From Chitinophaga sp. LS1 (GTDB taxonomy: Bacteria > Bacteroidota > Bacteroidia > Chitinophagales > Chitinophagaceae): a DNA stretch of 64,000 nt. The notes below the pieces were generated by a model. It did no database searches. It had not been told where the DNA came from and was given only the letters and a program-made list of their open reading frames with translations. Position 1 is the first letter of the stretch, and every line of letters starts with the position of its first letter. The stretch spans positions 7,194,501-7,258,500 of the forward strand of contig NZ_CP128362.1 in the NCBI RefSeq assembly GCF_034274695.1. The letters are read 5' to 3'. A program made the position numbers and the translations under genes. Positions 56,145-64,000 of this stretch are shown in pieces.

Positions 56145-56815
56145 TACTAAATAAATATTTAAGGATTGCCAGATTGTATCCTGCCCTGATTAATGCTATT
56201 CCCGCTATTGTGTTAGTTTATTTTTTAAATGATACCCCAATGGCAGATATAGTAAAATATCTAATGACGCTGACAGTGAGTGCTGCAATAGTATGGACCT
56301 ATACTGTCGCTAATCAATTGGTCGGCCGTGATATCTTTGAACGACGATATTTCAAAGATAAACTACACATGCCAACTACAAATTTCCTATTAAGCAATGA
56401 TCGTAACCTTAGTACAAACATGAAGCAGAAAATCAAAAAAAAGGTGAAGACAGATTTTGGTATTAATCTGCCAACGTCTGCAGATGAAGCTAGAGATATG
56501 GATGACTCCAGAAAACAAATTGATTTTGCAGTATCTCAGATCCGAAATAAGATGCGAGGAAACTCAATGTTACTGCAACATAATTATGAATACGGCTTTG
56601 TCAGAAATTTTATTGGAGGATCGGTCTTTGCGTTCTGTATTTGCTTGGCTGGATTGTTCGTATTTCACTCTATAAAGCCAAACAAATGGGTCTTTTATAT
56701 TTACTTGATATTGGGGGCATTACATATCTCCGTTATCTGTCTCAGCAAGTGGTTAATTAACCGGTACGGCAGCACATACGCTAGGGTGCTTTTTGAACAG
56801 TACCTGCAAGCATAA
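56141..56815 (+). CDS. Four-helix membrane protein, possible effector
   Basis: This 224-aa protein starts inside the stop codon of the fusion gene (ATGA). Two N-terminal helices lie at ~14-31 and ~40-60. A ~95-residue basic soluble loop follows (KQKIKKKVKTDFGINLPTSADEARDMDDSRKQIDFAV). Two further helices lie at ~157-177 and ~183-203. The layout resembles 4-TM effectors of nucleotide- and ubiquitin-linked defence systems that damage membranes. Family membership is not confirmed. Confidence 0.75.
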   Translation: MILNKYLRIARLYPALINAIPAIVLVYFLNDTPMADIVKYLMTLTVSAAIVWTYTVANQLVGRDIFERRYFKDKLHMPTTNFLLSNDRNLSTNMKQKIKKKVKTDFGINLPTSADEARDMDDSRKQIDFAVSQIRNKMRGNSMLLQHNYEYGFVRNFIGGSVFAFCICLAGLFVFHSIKPNKWVFYIYLILGALHISVICLSKWLINRYGSTYARVLFEQYLQA

Positions 56816-57095
56816 GTAACAATAATTGGCATATGACTTGACCAACGATTACTCGATGAATTAGACACTACTGCGTACACTACGGGACCAGTTTTACCAA
56901 AGGCCTGTTTGGCAAAGCTGGTATTGATGACTAAAATAATATTTTAAATTACACCTCTAAATGTGGATTATAAAAAATGAAGGCACGTTTGCTAGTGAAT
57001 AAAATCTTAACTTAGTTTAGAGACGTTAACCCTCATAAAACTAAGTAAGTAGAAACAGCGCAATCGCACTTTGATAGACTAACAAATGGACCAAA

Positions 57096-57175
57096 ACAAT
57101 AAAGCCCACGACTAGCGCAGGCTTTAAAACTCTCCAGTGATCCGCTTGGGATTCACAAATACCCATAGTGAAACC
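57096..57175. repeat. Degraded attachment-site copy
   Basis: AAAGCCCACG/CGCAGGCTTT hairpin remnants, followed by GTGATCCGCTTGGGATTCAC... and ATACCCATAGTGAAA, echo the terminator plus tRNA-Lys end at 57295-57372 with many changes. This is probably an older insertion scar. The rest of 56816-57264 holds nothing I recognise. Confidence 0.45.
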
Positions 57176-57264
57176 CTATCAACAATATTGCCTAAAAATC
57201 GTTATTTTTATAAAAGCACGTTAACCTAAATAAGGTACTATCAAAAAAAGAGAAAGTTCAAGAG

Positions 57265-57331
57265 GAACTCGACTAAACACTCGACTAAAAAAGAAAAACC
57301 CGCGATTATCGCAGGTTTTATCTATTTAGTG
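57265..57331. repeat. Attachment-region arm: paired CTCGACTAAA repeats and tRNA terminator
   Basis: GAACTCGACTAAA and ACTCGACTAAAA (57265-57290) are followed by an AAAACCCGCGA/TCGCAGGTTTT hairpin (57295-57319) that terminates the minus-strand tRNA transcript. It is nearly the same as 10454-10508. It is the right end (attR candidate) of the 41-kb island. Confidence 0.6.
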
Positions 57332-57404
57332 TGATCCCGTTGGGACTCGAACCCAAGACCCATACATTAAAAGTGTATTGCTCTACCAACTGAGCTACGG
57401 AATC
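57332..57404 (-). tRNA. tRNA-Lys (anticodon TTT)
   Basis: This is a complete 73-nt cloverleaf on the minus strand: acceptor GATTCCG/CGGGATC, D arm with GCTCAGTTGGTAGAGC, anticodon stem ATACA-CTTTTAA-TGTAT (TTT, Lys), and T arm TTGGG-TTCGAGT-CCCAA. CCA is not encoded. Its 3' end is the sequence duplicated at the putative att sites. Confidence 0.95.
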
Positions 57405-57499
57405 TGATCCCATTTTCTCTCAAACGGAGCGCGAAGATAGGGAAATATTTATTTATGCCAAATATTTTTTATTCTTTTATTAACTTTTTAAGTTAGGGA

Positions 57500-57898
57500 A
57501 TGAATAACTGGAAAGCTGCAACCTGTAATGCCAACAATATCAATATTCACTACACAAGAACCGGGGGAAATAAACCACCGGTTATACTCCTGCATGGGTT
57601 AATGACGAATGGTTTGTGTTGGACGGATCTTGCACGTACCTTAGAAAAGGACTATGATGTGATCATGCCGGATGCCAGGGGCCATGGACAATCCGATGTA
57701 CCAGGTGAGGGTTATCAGTATGAGGATCTGGCAAATGATGTAACTCTTTCTATTATAAAACAGTATGTCTCCTTTTATAAAGCCAGCCTTTCAATTATTA
57801 AGGAAGAAAAGCTTCTCACCCCTACCCTTATACTTTCTTCATCTACCTTAAAACCAGGTGCGTGGTTTAGGACATTCGTACCACCAAGAAAAAAATAA
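57500..57898 (+). pseudogene. Alpha/beta hydrolase N-terminal fragment
   Basis: Residues 1-~85 are a normal start of an alpha/beta hydrolase (INIHYTRTGGNKPPVILLHGLMTNGLCWTDLARTLEKDYDVIMPDARGHGQSD, oxyanion HG and conserved ARGHGxS). After YEDLANDV the frame is non-homologous and runs antisense into the amidohydrolase gene. The nucleophile elbow and His are absent. Confidence 0.8.
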
Positions 57899-58971
57899 AC
57901 GCCCGGTACTTTTTGTTGAAAATAAGCAAAGTCATCGTTAAAGTAAGGGACCTGCCCATAGTCAGGTGCGGTTACATCTTTTCCATAGATACGCTGTAGT
58001 GTATTCACTGCGGAATTAGTCAATTTGTTATCATTCATGACAGTGGGATTTTCCTGTATGAAAGAAACGTCTCCGCCCACTAGTTGTTTAATGCGGGGAA
58101 TGATTCCTGGGAGGTTTGTTTGGTTCGTTTCATATAAATACGTTTCCAACACAAGCGAGTCATGTTGGGAATAAGTATTAAAATGGGGATCCATGAACAG
58201 GTAGTCTTTAAATTGGGTGTTGGGGTTCATTAATCCTTTGGAGGGATCACTGACCTGTTGTATCTCCCACGGTTGGCTATTCGCCTGTGAACGTGATAAT
58301 GAATTATATATTTTCGTTTCCACTTCTTTTGCATCACCTTTCTGTAATTGAATCCTTACCCGTTTCTGGTAGGCAAACATCTCATTAGGTTTTACCATGA
58401 TCTTTCCTACAGGCAGTGCAGTTACATGCAAAGCATACATTTCATCCGGATGTATTTTGGAAAATAATCCATGGTCAATCATGCCCTTTGCCCCCTGAAA
58501 GGTCTCTTCTTCTGATTGAAAAATGAAATAGATGGTTCCGGCGAATGATGCCCTATGTTTTGAAAGGATTTCTGCAATGCCCAGTGCGATGGCCATATGT
58601 ACATCATGCCCACAGCCCTGTTGCACGCCTTTTATAATGGATTTGAACGGCACATCATCCCGAAAGTTATTTGGTAAAGCATCCATCTCTGCCCGCCAGG
58701 CGATCTGCTTACCGGGTTTGCTTCCTTTTAAAATACCGACAAGGCTATGGCCGTAAATATTTGTTTCTACTTCAAGGCCTAAGTTGATTAAATATTGTTT
58801 GATGAATTTCGCTGTGTGAATTTCATTTCCTGCTAATTCGGGATTTGCATGAAGATCTCTTCTGATCCTGACCAGCTTATCATAGATGCTATCAGTTTCT
58901 GATCTGATCAGGTTGTGCATTCCCGTTTGGCGCCAGCTAACAAGGGCTATTAATAAGATCCATACTTTCAT
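57775..58971 (-). CDS. M20-family amidohydrolase / metallopeptidase
   Basis: This 398-aa protein has an N-terminal signal or hydrophobic segment (MKVWILLIALVSW). M20 motifs are visible: RRDLHANPELAGNE, AWRAEMDALPN (metal Asp), GCGHDVHMAIALG (metal His), and FIFQSEEETFQGAKGMI (catalytic Glu pair), ending with NHAPGFKVDEESI (metal His). It probably hydrolyses N-acyl amino acids or peptides in the periplasm. It is a single gene, convergent with the truncated hydrolase. Confidence 0.9.
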   Translation of the reverse strand: MKVWILLIALVSWRQTGMHNLIRSETDSIYDKLVRIRRDLHANPELAGNEIHTAKFIKQYLINLGLEVETNIYGHSLVGILKGSKPGKQIAWRAEMDALPNNFRDDVPFKSIIKGVQQGCGHDVHMAIALGIAEILSKHRASFAGTIYFIFQSEEETFQGAKGMIDHGLFSKIHPDEMYALHVTALPVGKIMVKPNEMFAYQKRVRIQLQKGDAKEVETKIYNSLSRSQANSQPWEIQQVSDPSKGLMNPNTQFKDYLFMDPHFNTYSQHDSLVLETYLYETNQTNLPGIIPRIKQLVGGDVSFIQENPTVMNDNKLTNSAVNTLQRIYGKDVTAPDYGQVPYFNDDFAYFQQKVPGVYFFLGGTNVLNHAPGFKVDEESIRVGVRSFSSLIIERLAL

Positions 58972-59044
58972 GAAAGTAAAGTAGAGATTTAAAAAACGGG
59001 GTAGCTATAAATGTGATAAAATGTATTTCTGCCGGGATAGAATC

Positions 59045-59422
59045 TTACCTGATATCAGTAATTCTACATGGTATTTCAAGATCTTCGGAGAGATAGTAAA
59101 TGGAGCATACCCGATGGTACCCATCTGCGACAATCAGTTTGGGAGAACGTACTAACAATACTGGTGAGAGTTTTTTCCCGGACTTAACCTTTTGGATATT
59201 CTCCTGCACATGGATATTATCAGCAGGCAATAAGGGTAATCCGCTGGCGCGTAAAATGTCTTTTGCTTTCTTTTTTACGGTTCTTTCTTTTTTGAGTGCG
59301 GCTACAATCTTCTGGACCTTGTTGCGGGGGAGCAGGAGATCGAGATAGTCAGCAGCTGCCGGGTAGTTGCTTTCTCTTGGGTTTTTAAGCCAGACATTTG
59401 TATCAATGTTCATTTGTTCCAT
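59045..59422 (-). CDS. ParB-like domain protein
   Basis: This 125-aa protein carries the ParB/Srx-type motif VKSGKKLSPVLLVRSPKLIVADGYHRVCSIYYL (~75-112), in which the D-G-x-H-R signature is complete. No HTH follows, so it is not a partition protein. Stand-alone ParB-like proteins may be nucleotide-binding or nuclease-like. It is a solitary gene in a chromosomal setting. Confidence 0.75.
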   Translation of the reverse strand: MEQMNIDTNVWLKNPRESNYPAAADYLDLLLPRNKVQKIVAALKKERTVKKKAKDILRASGLPLLPADNIHVQENIQKVKSGKKLSPVLLVRSPKLIVADGYHRVCSIYYLSEDLEIPCRITDIR

Positions 59423-59655
59423 GGGGAGTTATTTTAAGATTTGCATTCCTGGTATAATGAATGTAAGGCATATTTATTATTTACAAGAGTACCGTGGGCG
59501 ATTCACTTTTTCATATCCTATAATTATTGACAATGGCAGGGAATATTCAGAAAATAGCCTTATCATTGCTTCAGCTTGAGGCATTAATACCCAATGCGCT
59601 CTGATTCAACGTTTCATGAAATAATATACCTATTCCACAAACATAAATTCTACTT

Positions 59656-61965
59656 ATGATAAAGGGAATCATCACATTATCACTATTGATAGGCGTACTA
59701 CCCGTACAGGGACAAGACCACAGCAACTACCAGACGATTGGCAATACCAAAGGCCCTACTCTGGGTTATGCGACCAATTCAGGTGTGAAAATCCTGACCA
59801 TTGGCAAACTCCATTTTAAAGACTTAAATAAGAATGGGAAACTGGATAAATACGAGGATTGGAGATTGCCAATAGAAGAAAGGGCCAAAGATCTGGTATC
59901 AAAAATGACGGTTGAACAGATGGCAGGTTTGATGTTGTATAGTCTTCACCAGGCACTCCCCTCCCATGAAAATGGCTTTGCCAGCGGTACGTATAATGGC
60001 CAGCCATTTAGTAAGAGCGGTGCCGCTCCTTCAGACATCAGCGATCAGCAAAAACAGTTTCTGAAAGAGGATAACCTCCGCCATATACTCATCACCACCG
60101 TAGCCAATCCCGGTGTGGCAGCAGCATGGAATAACAATGTACAGGCTTTTGCAGAAGGATTAAGTTTAGGAATTCCGGTCAATAACAGCTCAGATCCCCG
60201 GCATGTAACGCAATCAAACGCAGAGTTCAATGCCGGTGCGGGTGGCGCCATTTCTCAATGGCCGGATGGATTGGGGCTGGCAGCTACATTTGATCCGAAT
60301 ATCGTACAACAATTTGGCAGCATTGCAGCCAAAGAATATAGAGCTTTGGGAATTACTACGGCCCTCTCACCGCAAGTAGACCTGGCCACAGAGCCAAGAT
60401 GGTACCGGCTCATTTCTACATTTGGAGAAAGCCCTGCTTTGTCAACTGACATGGCCAGGGTATATATAGATGGTTTCCAGACTTCCACAGGTGTGGATGA
60501 GATAAAAGACGGATGGGGATGGACGAGTGTCAATGCCATGGTAAAACACTGGCCGGGTGGTGGTCCGGAAGAAGGTGGCAGAGATGCACACTTTGCATAT
60601 GGGAAGTTTGCAGTATACCCCGGTAAAAACTTCTCTGCGCACACTGCTCCATTTGTAAACGGGGCCTTAAAACTGAGTGGAAAAACAAAAGAGGTGGCTG
60701 CTGTGATGCCTTATTATACGATCTCTTATGGTATAGACCCCAGTGGTAACAATGTTGGTAATGGATATAGTAAATACCTGCTAACAGATCTGCTCAGACA
60801 GCAATATCATTATGATGGTGTGATTTGTACTGACTGGCTCATTACTGCCAATGAAGGTGCAGCTCCTGATGTATTTGAAGGAAAGCCGTGGGGGCTGGAA
60901 GCCAGCACTGTGGATGAAAGGCATTATCAGGCAATAATAGCAGGCGTCGATCAGTTTGGTGGTAACAATGATGCGAAACCTGTAATTGCTGCTTATCAAA
61001 TGGGGGTAAAAGAGCATGGCGAAGCATTTATGAAAGAACGGTTTCAGCGGTCAGCAGTACGGTTACTGAAAAATATATTTCGTGTAGGATTGTTTGAAAA
61101 TCCTTACCTGGAAATAGAAAAAAGTAAAGCGATTGTGGGCAATCCTGAATTTATGAAAGCGGGTTTTGAGGCACAACTGAAATCTGTGGTATTATTGAAA
61201 AACCATGCGAATACGCTTCCTGTTACTGGCAGGAAAACGGTATATATTCCAAAGATCTATTACCCCATGTTAAAGAATTGGTGGGGCATGCCAACGATGC
61301 CACATTTTGATTACCCTGTGGATACGAACACAGTCAAAAAATATTATAACATTACAGCTATTCCGGCAAAAGCAGATTTTGCGCTGGTATTTGTGAGCAG
61401 TCCGGTGAGTGCCGACAATGGTTATAGTGCGGAAGACAGGAAAGCGGGTGGAAACGGATATGTGCCCATCAGTCTGCAATATGGTCAATACAAGGCGGTG
61501 GCTGCGCGGGAACAGAGTATTGCGGCGGGTGATCCGGTAGTTGCTCCTACAGTAAAGAACAGATCTTACAAAGACAAAACTGTTACAGCGAATAACTTCA
61601 TGGATTTACAGACCATACTGGATACAAGATCAGTGATGAATGGCAAGCCTGTAGTGGTGGTTGTAAATGCAGGAAAGCCCATGGTGTTTAGTGAGTTTGA
61701 GAAAAGTGCAGATGGGTTGTTGATACATTTTGGTGTTTCTACTTCTGCAATGATGGAGATCATTTCAGGAAAGACGGAGCCCTCCGGTTTATTGCCTTTG
61801 CAGATGCCGAAAGATATGGCGACGGTGGAGAAACAAAGTGAAGATGTGCCTTATGATATGGATTGTTATCAGGATAGTGATGGCCACAGTTATGATTTTG
61901 GGTATGGGTTGGATTGGAAAGGGGTGATTCATGATAGCAGGAATGCGAAATATCACAAGGAGTAA
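59656..61965 (+). CDS. Glycoside hydrolase family 3 (beta-glucosidase-like)
   Basis: This 769-aa secreted enzyme has a signal peptide (MIKGIITLSLLIGVLPVQGQ) and an EF-hand-like DLNKNGKLDKYEDW (~55-68). The GH3 N-terminal barrel follows (EERAKDLVSKMTVEQMAGLM; NSSDPRHV; SPQVDLATEPRWYRLISTFGESP; VKHWPGGGPEEGGRDAH). The nucleophile Asp is in YDGVICTDWL (~395), and the C-terminal domain has KSVVLLKNHANTLPV and PSGLLPLQMP. It cleaves beta-linked glucosides or related sugars. A terminator follows. Confidence 0.93.
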   Translation: MIKGIITLSLLIGVLPVQGQDHSNYQTIGNTKGPTLGYATNSGVKILTIGKLHFKDLNKNGKLDKYEDWRLPIEERAKDLVSKMTVEQMAGLMLYSLHQALPSHENGFASGTYNGQPFSKSGAAPSDISDQQKQFLKEDNLRHILITTVANPGVAAAWNNNVQAFAEGLSLGIPVNNSSDPRHVTQSNAEFNAGAGGAISQWPDGLGLAATFDPNIVQQFGSIAAKEYRALGITTALSPQVDLATEPRWYRLISTFGESPALSTDMARVYIDGFQTSTGVDEIKDGWGWTSVNAMVKHWPGGGPEEGGRDAHFAYGKFAVYPGKNFSAHTAPFVNGALKLSGKTKEVAAVMPYYTISYGIDPSGNNVGNGYSKYLLTDLLRQQYHYDGVICTDWLITANEGAAPDVFEGKPWGLEASTVDERHYQAIIAGVDQFGGNNDAKPVIAAYQMGVKEHGEAFMKERFQRSAVRLLKNIFRVGLFENPYLEIEKSKAIVGNPEFMKAGFEAQLKSVVLLKNHANTLPVTGRKTVYIPKIYYPMLKNWWGMPTMPHFDYPVDTNTVKKYYNITAIPAKADFALVFVSSPVSADNGYSAEDRKAGGNGYVPISLQYGQYKAVAAREQSIAAGDPVVAPTVKNRSYKDKTVTANNFMDLQTILDTRSVMNGKPVVVVVNAGKPMVFSEFEKSADGLLIHFGVSTSAMMEIISGKTEPSGLLPLQMPKDMATVEKQSEDVPYDMDCYQDSDGHSYDFGYGLDWKGVIHDSRNAKYHKE

Positions 61966-61984
61966 ATTATTTAATACATGCAGA

Positions 61985-62018
61985 AAAGCCGCTTCAATTG
62001 CAAGGTTGAAGCGGCTTT
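61985..62018 (+). terminator. Rho-independent terminator after GH3 gene
   Basis: AAAGCCGCTTCAA pairs with TTGAAGCGGCTTT around an 8-nt loop and is followed by ATTTTT. Confidence 0.85.
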
Positions 62019-62074
62019 ATTTTTAACGATAATTACAAAATATAGAGATAATTTTACTACCAAAATCAATCTTA

Positions 62075-62602
62075 ATGAAAAGCAGGAAGATCGCGGCAAA
62101 AAAGAAATTCCAACAGTCGCCAGCGGCAACATCCAGGTCTAAGCCAATAAAGGCCGGGACTGGTGTCGCGACACCACGACCAAAGACAGCCTCCGGAATA
62201 TCCAGTCTATCAGCAAATGTCGATAACGTTATTTTGACAGCGACAAAAAAATTAGTTCTCTTAAGTAATGGCCAATATAGATTAGGGAACAGAGTTTTTA
62301 CTCCCGGACAGGGGTATTCTGTAAAACGTGCTGATGGGAATAGAGAATCAAAAGTGCCTGGTGATAATACTCATGTAGAAGTATATTTTATAGTCTGGGA
62401 TCATGACAAGGAACGTACGCGCATTTCCAAAGCAACAGCTGAGCAGTTAATAAATTTAGCAAAGTCGGCCAGTAGAAATTATCCTGTGTACCAGGCAAGA
62501 CAGACGGCACCTAAAAAAGCTGCTGCAAAGAAAGCGGCTTTCGGAGGGTCGGCACATCCTCAGGGTCGAATTAATCCGAAACGATCCGGCAATAAAAAAT
62601 AA
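62075..62602 (+). CDS. Basic unknown protein with Lys/Ala-rich ends
   Basis: This 175-aa protein has a Lys-rich N-terminus (MKSRKIAAKKKFQ) and tail (PKKAAAKKAAFGG...NPKRSGNKK) around a compact central domain (VYFIVWDHDKERTRISKATAEQLINLAKS). Histone-H1-like tails suggest nucleic-acid binding. No family is recognised. Confidence 0.55.
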   Translation: MKSRKIAAKKKFQQSPAATSRSKPIKAGTGVATPRPKTASGISSLSANVDNVILTATKKLVLLSNGQYRLGNRVFTPGQGYSVKRADGNRESKVPGDNTHVEVYFIVWDHDKERTRISKATAEQLINLAKSASRNYPVYQARQTAPKKAAAKKAAFGGSAHPQGRINPKRSGNKK

Positions 62603-62766
62603 AGGGGGATTGAGGAGATTTTAAAGGCTGATAACAAGGGCTTACTATTGTATGGAAAAGCGTTCAGCTACTTCACTAACAGTTATCTCATGTTCATGTT
62701 TGATCACTGCCAATGGGATATTGTGTTTAAAGCGTATCCATTTAATCATCTCCACTGTAAAGGAAA

Positions 62767-62970
62767 ATGGGAACTGCCCGTATGGGGCATGATCCAAAGA
62801 CTTCTGTCTTAAATGGGTATAACCAGGTGCGTGCGGCAAAAAATGTGTTTATTACAGATGAGGCCTGCATGGCTTCGTCGGCTTGCCAGAATCCTTCTAT
62901 TACATATATGGCGCTGGCAGCGAGAGCCACCGATTATGCAGTGAAGGAGCTGAAGAAGGGAAATATATAA
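62767..62970 (+). pseudogene. GMC oxidoreductase C-terminal relic
   Basis: The frame encodes GTARMGHDPKTSVLNGYNQV, NVFITDEACMASSACQNPSITYMALAARA and a normal end, the last ~67 residues of a glucose-methanol-choline oxidoreductase (gluconate-dehydrogenase-like). The FAD-binding N-terminus and the rest of the protein are gone. Confidence 0.75.
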
Positions 62971-63125
62971 TTAATTTTATTTGTAAATGCCCGCTTTACT
63001 ATCTTTGGCAGTAAGGAGGATTTTTTTGTACAATCATTGGAATATAGTACTAAGGTGTTATTTATCCCTTGCGTATAAAGCAATAATTTTAGTGTACAAG
63101 TTTGTAAACCGTTCTCTATACAATT

Positions 63126-64000
63126 ATGAATCTATTTTTACTCGCTACATTCACTATATTGTTCAATAATCCGCCTAGCGATTCTACAGTTAGAAAAGAT
63201 AGTATTATCACCCTGCCTGACAGGTATCTGAGTCAGGTAAAACGCAAATCAGAACATGTCGAATCCCAGGTAGACAAGCGTACGGCGCAGGCCCTGGATC
63301 GCTTTGCACGCCAGGAAAAAAGAATGCAGGCGAAGCTGATGAAGATGGATTCGACAGCCGCAAAAAGAATATTTTCCCAGTCGATAGATAGTCTCAATCA
63401 TATGAAGGCCGGTTTAGGCAGAAAGGTGAGTGGCATCACATCTAATGCCGGGGGCGCTTATTTGGATACTTTGCAGAATTCATTGAAATTCCTGCAAGGG
63501 TCGAATAATATATCAGGGTCGAATACCAGTAAACTGGCGAGTGCTACGCAGAGCGTAGATAATCTGCAAAATAGCCTGCAACAAGCGGAGCAGGTAAAGG
63601 CATACCTGAGAGAGCAAAGGCAATTGTTAAAGCAGCAACTGGCAAATTATACTGGTTTTGGCAAGGATTTGACAAACCTGAATAAGGAGGCATATTATTA
63701 CGGCCAGCAATTGAATGAATACAAGGCTACTTTATCGGATAGGAAAAAAGCAGAAGAGAAGGCGGTCAAATTGCTCAAAACTTTACCAGCGTATAATAAT
63801 TTTATAACACAGCATTCACAGTATGCGAGTTTGTTCAACCTGATTGGAGCCAGCAGTAATAGTACAGCCAGTCTGGCGGGGTTGCAGACCCGTAGCCAGG
63901 TAGAGTCAATTATTTCCCAGCGGTTGGGGAATGATCCCAGTGCACAGCAGGCGGTGAGTCAGCAGATGGCGCAGGCAAAGTCACAGTTGAATGAGTTGAA
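63126..64000 (+). CDS. Exported coiled-coil protein, cut by window end
   Basis: From ATG 63126 the frame is open to the window end (291 codons). The N-terminus MNLFLLATFTILFNNPPSD looks like a short signal sequence. The remainder is helical and Gln/Lys-rich (RFARQEKRMQAKLMKMD; QQAEQVKAYLREQRQLLKQQLANYTG), typical of long periplasmic coiled coils. There is no known family. Its C-terminus lies outside the window. Confidence 0.8.
   Translation, partial: MNLFLLATFTILFNNPPSDSTVRKDSIITLPDRYLSQVKRKSEHVESQVDKRTAQALDRFARQEKRMQAKLMKMDSTAAKRIFSQSIDSLNHMKAGLGRKVSGITSNAGGAYLDTLQNSLKFLQGSNNISGSNTSKLASATQSVDNLQNSLQQAEQVKAYLREQRQLLKQQLANYTGFGKDLTNLNKEAYYYGQQLNEYKATLSDRKKAEEKAVKLLKTLPAYNNFITQHSQYASLFNLIGASSNSTASLAGLQTRSQVESIISQRLGNDPSAQQAVSQQMAQAKSQLNEL

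Noticed and set aside
52686..56815. Standard type II CBASS
   Set aside because: No CD-NTase with a GS...D-x-D signature is present in or beside the operon. The first gene has MBL motifs instead, so the system is related at most.
62645..62839. 64-aa minus-strand frame with KHEHEITVSEVAERF
   Set aside because: The C-terminal half looks slightly HTH-like, but the N-terminal half is antisense to the GMC oxidoreductase relic. It is too short to support.

Overview
The window is a stretch of a Bacteroidota chromosome, most like Chitinophaga or a close relative. Support for this is the BlaI/BlaR1-type pair, the OMP_b-brl-type TonB-like receptors, DUF4468 and DUF4403 proteins, TAnnTTTG-type promoters, and MobA/MobC and tyrosine-integrase modules of the Bacteroidota kind. 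About 57 kb of it looks like an accreted integration hotspot at the 3' end of a tRNA-Lys(TTT) gene (57332-57404, minus strand). Copies of the tRNA 3' end lie at 10520-10561, 16006-16020 and (degraded) about 57138-57175. A paired 'CTCGACTAAA' direct repeat sits just inside the ends at 10454, 16144 and 57265.

Layout. (1) 1-10561: the right part of a mobilizable element. It holds an IS66 copy cut by the window edge, a toxin-like/partner gene pair truncated by that IS, an Xre regulator, a 656-aa GHKL ATPase with a possible nuclease tail, a relaxase module with two broken accessory genes, a 415-bp array of about ten GC-rich hairpins, an excisionase-like HTH gene and small unknown genes. (2) 10562-16005: a TonB-like outer-membrane receptor, a BlaR1/BlaI pair, and decayed thioesterase and receptor fragments. 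(3) 16006-57404: a ~41-kb island starting with a tyrosine integrase. Its cargo is a cyclase-like/HEPN-like pair, a decayed HNH gene, an IS110 inserted among group II intron relics, a group II intron nested inside another group II intron's reverse-transcriptase gene, a five-gene envelope cluster split by a second IS66 copy with a perfect 8-bp target duplication, decayed toxin-antitoxin and DNA-glycosylase genes, a second mobile-element backbone (Xre, SWIM, HEPN, small proteins, excisionase-like HTH), an Xre/SecB-like pair, and a three-gene ubiquitin-like conjugation operon (MBL, E2-E1-JAB fusion, 4-TM protein). (4) 57405-64000: more ordinary chromosome with an M20 amidohydrolase, a ParB-like protein, a GH3 glycosidase, a small basic protein, a GMC oxidoreductase relic and a coiled-coil protein that runs off the end.

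The strongest candidate for an unusual system is 52686-56815. There one polypeptide carries E2-like, E1-like and JAB-peptidase domains, next to an MBL protein with a flexible Gly-ended tail and a translationally coupled 4-TM protein, with no CD-NTase visible. Next come the GHKL-nuclease-like protein, the cyclase/HEPN pair, the hairpin array, and the nested intron, whose excision restores the host reading frame exactly. All functional statements are inferences from motifs read by eye; no database search was possible.
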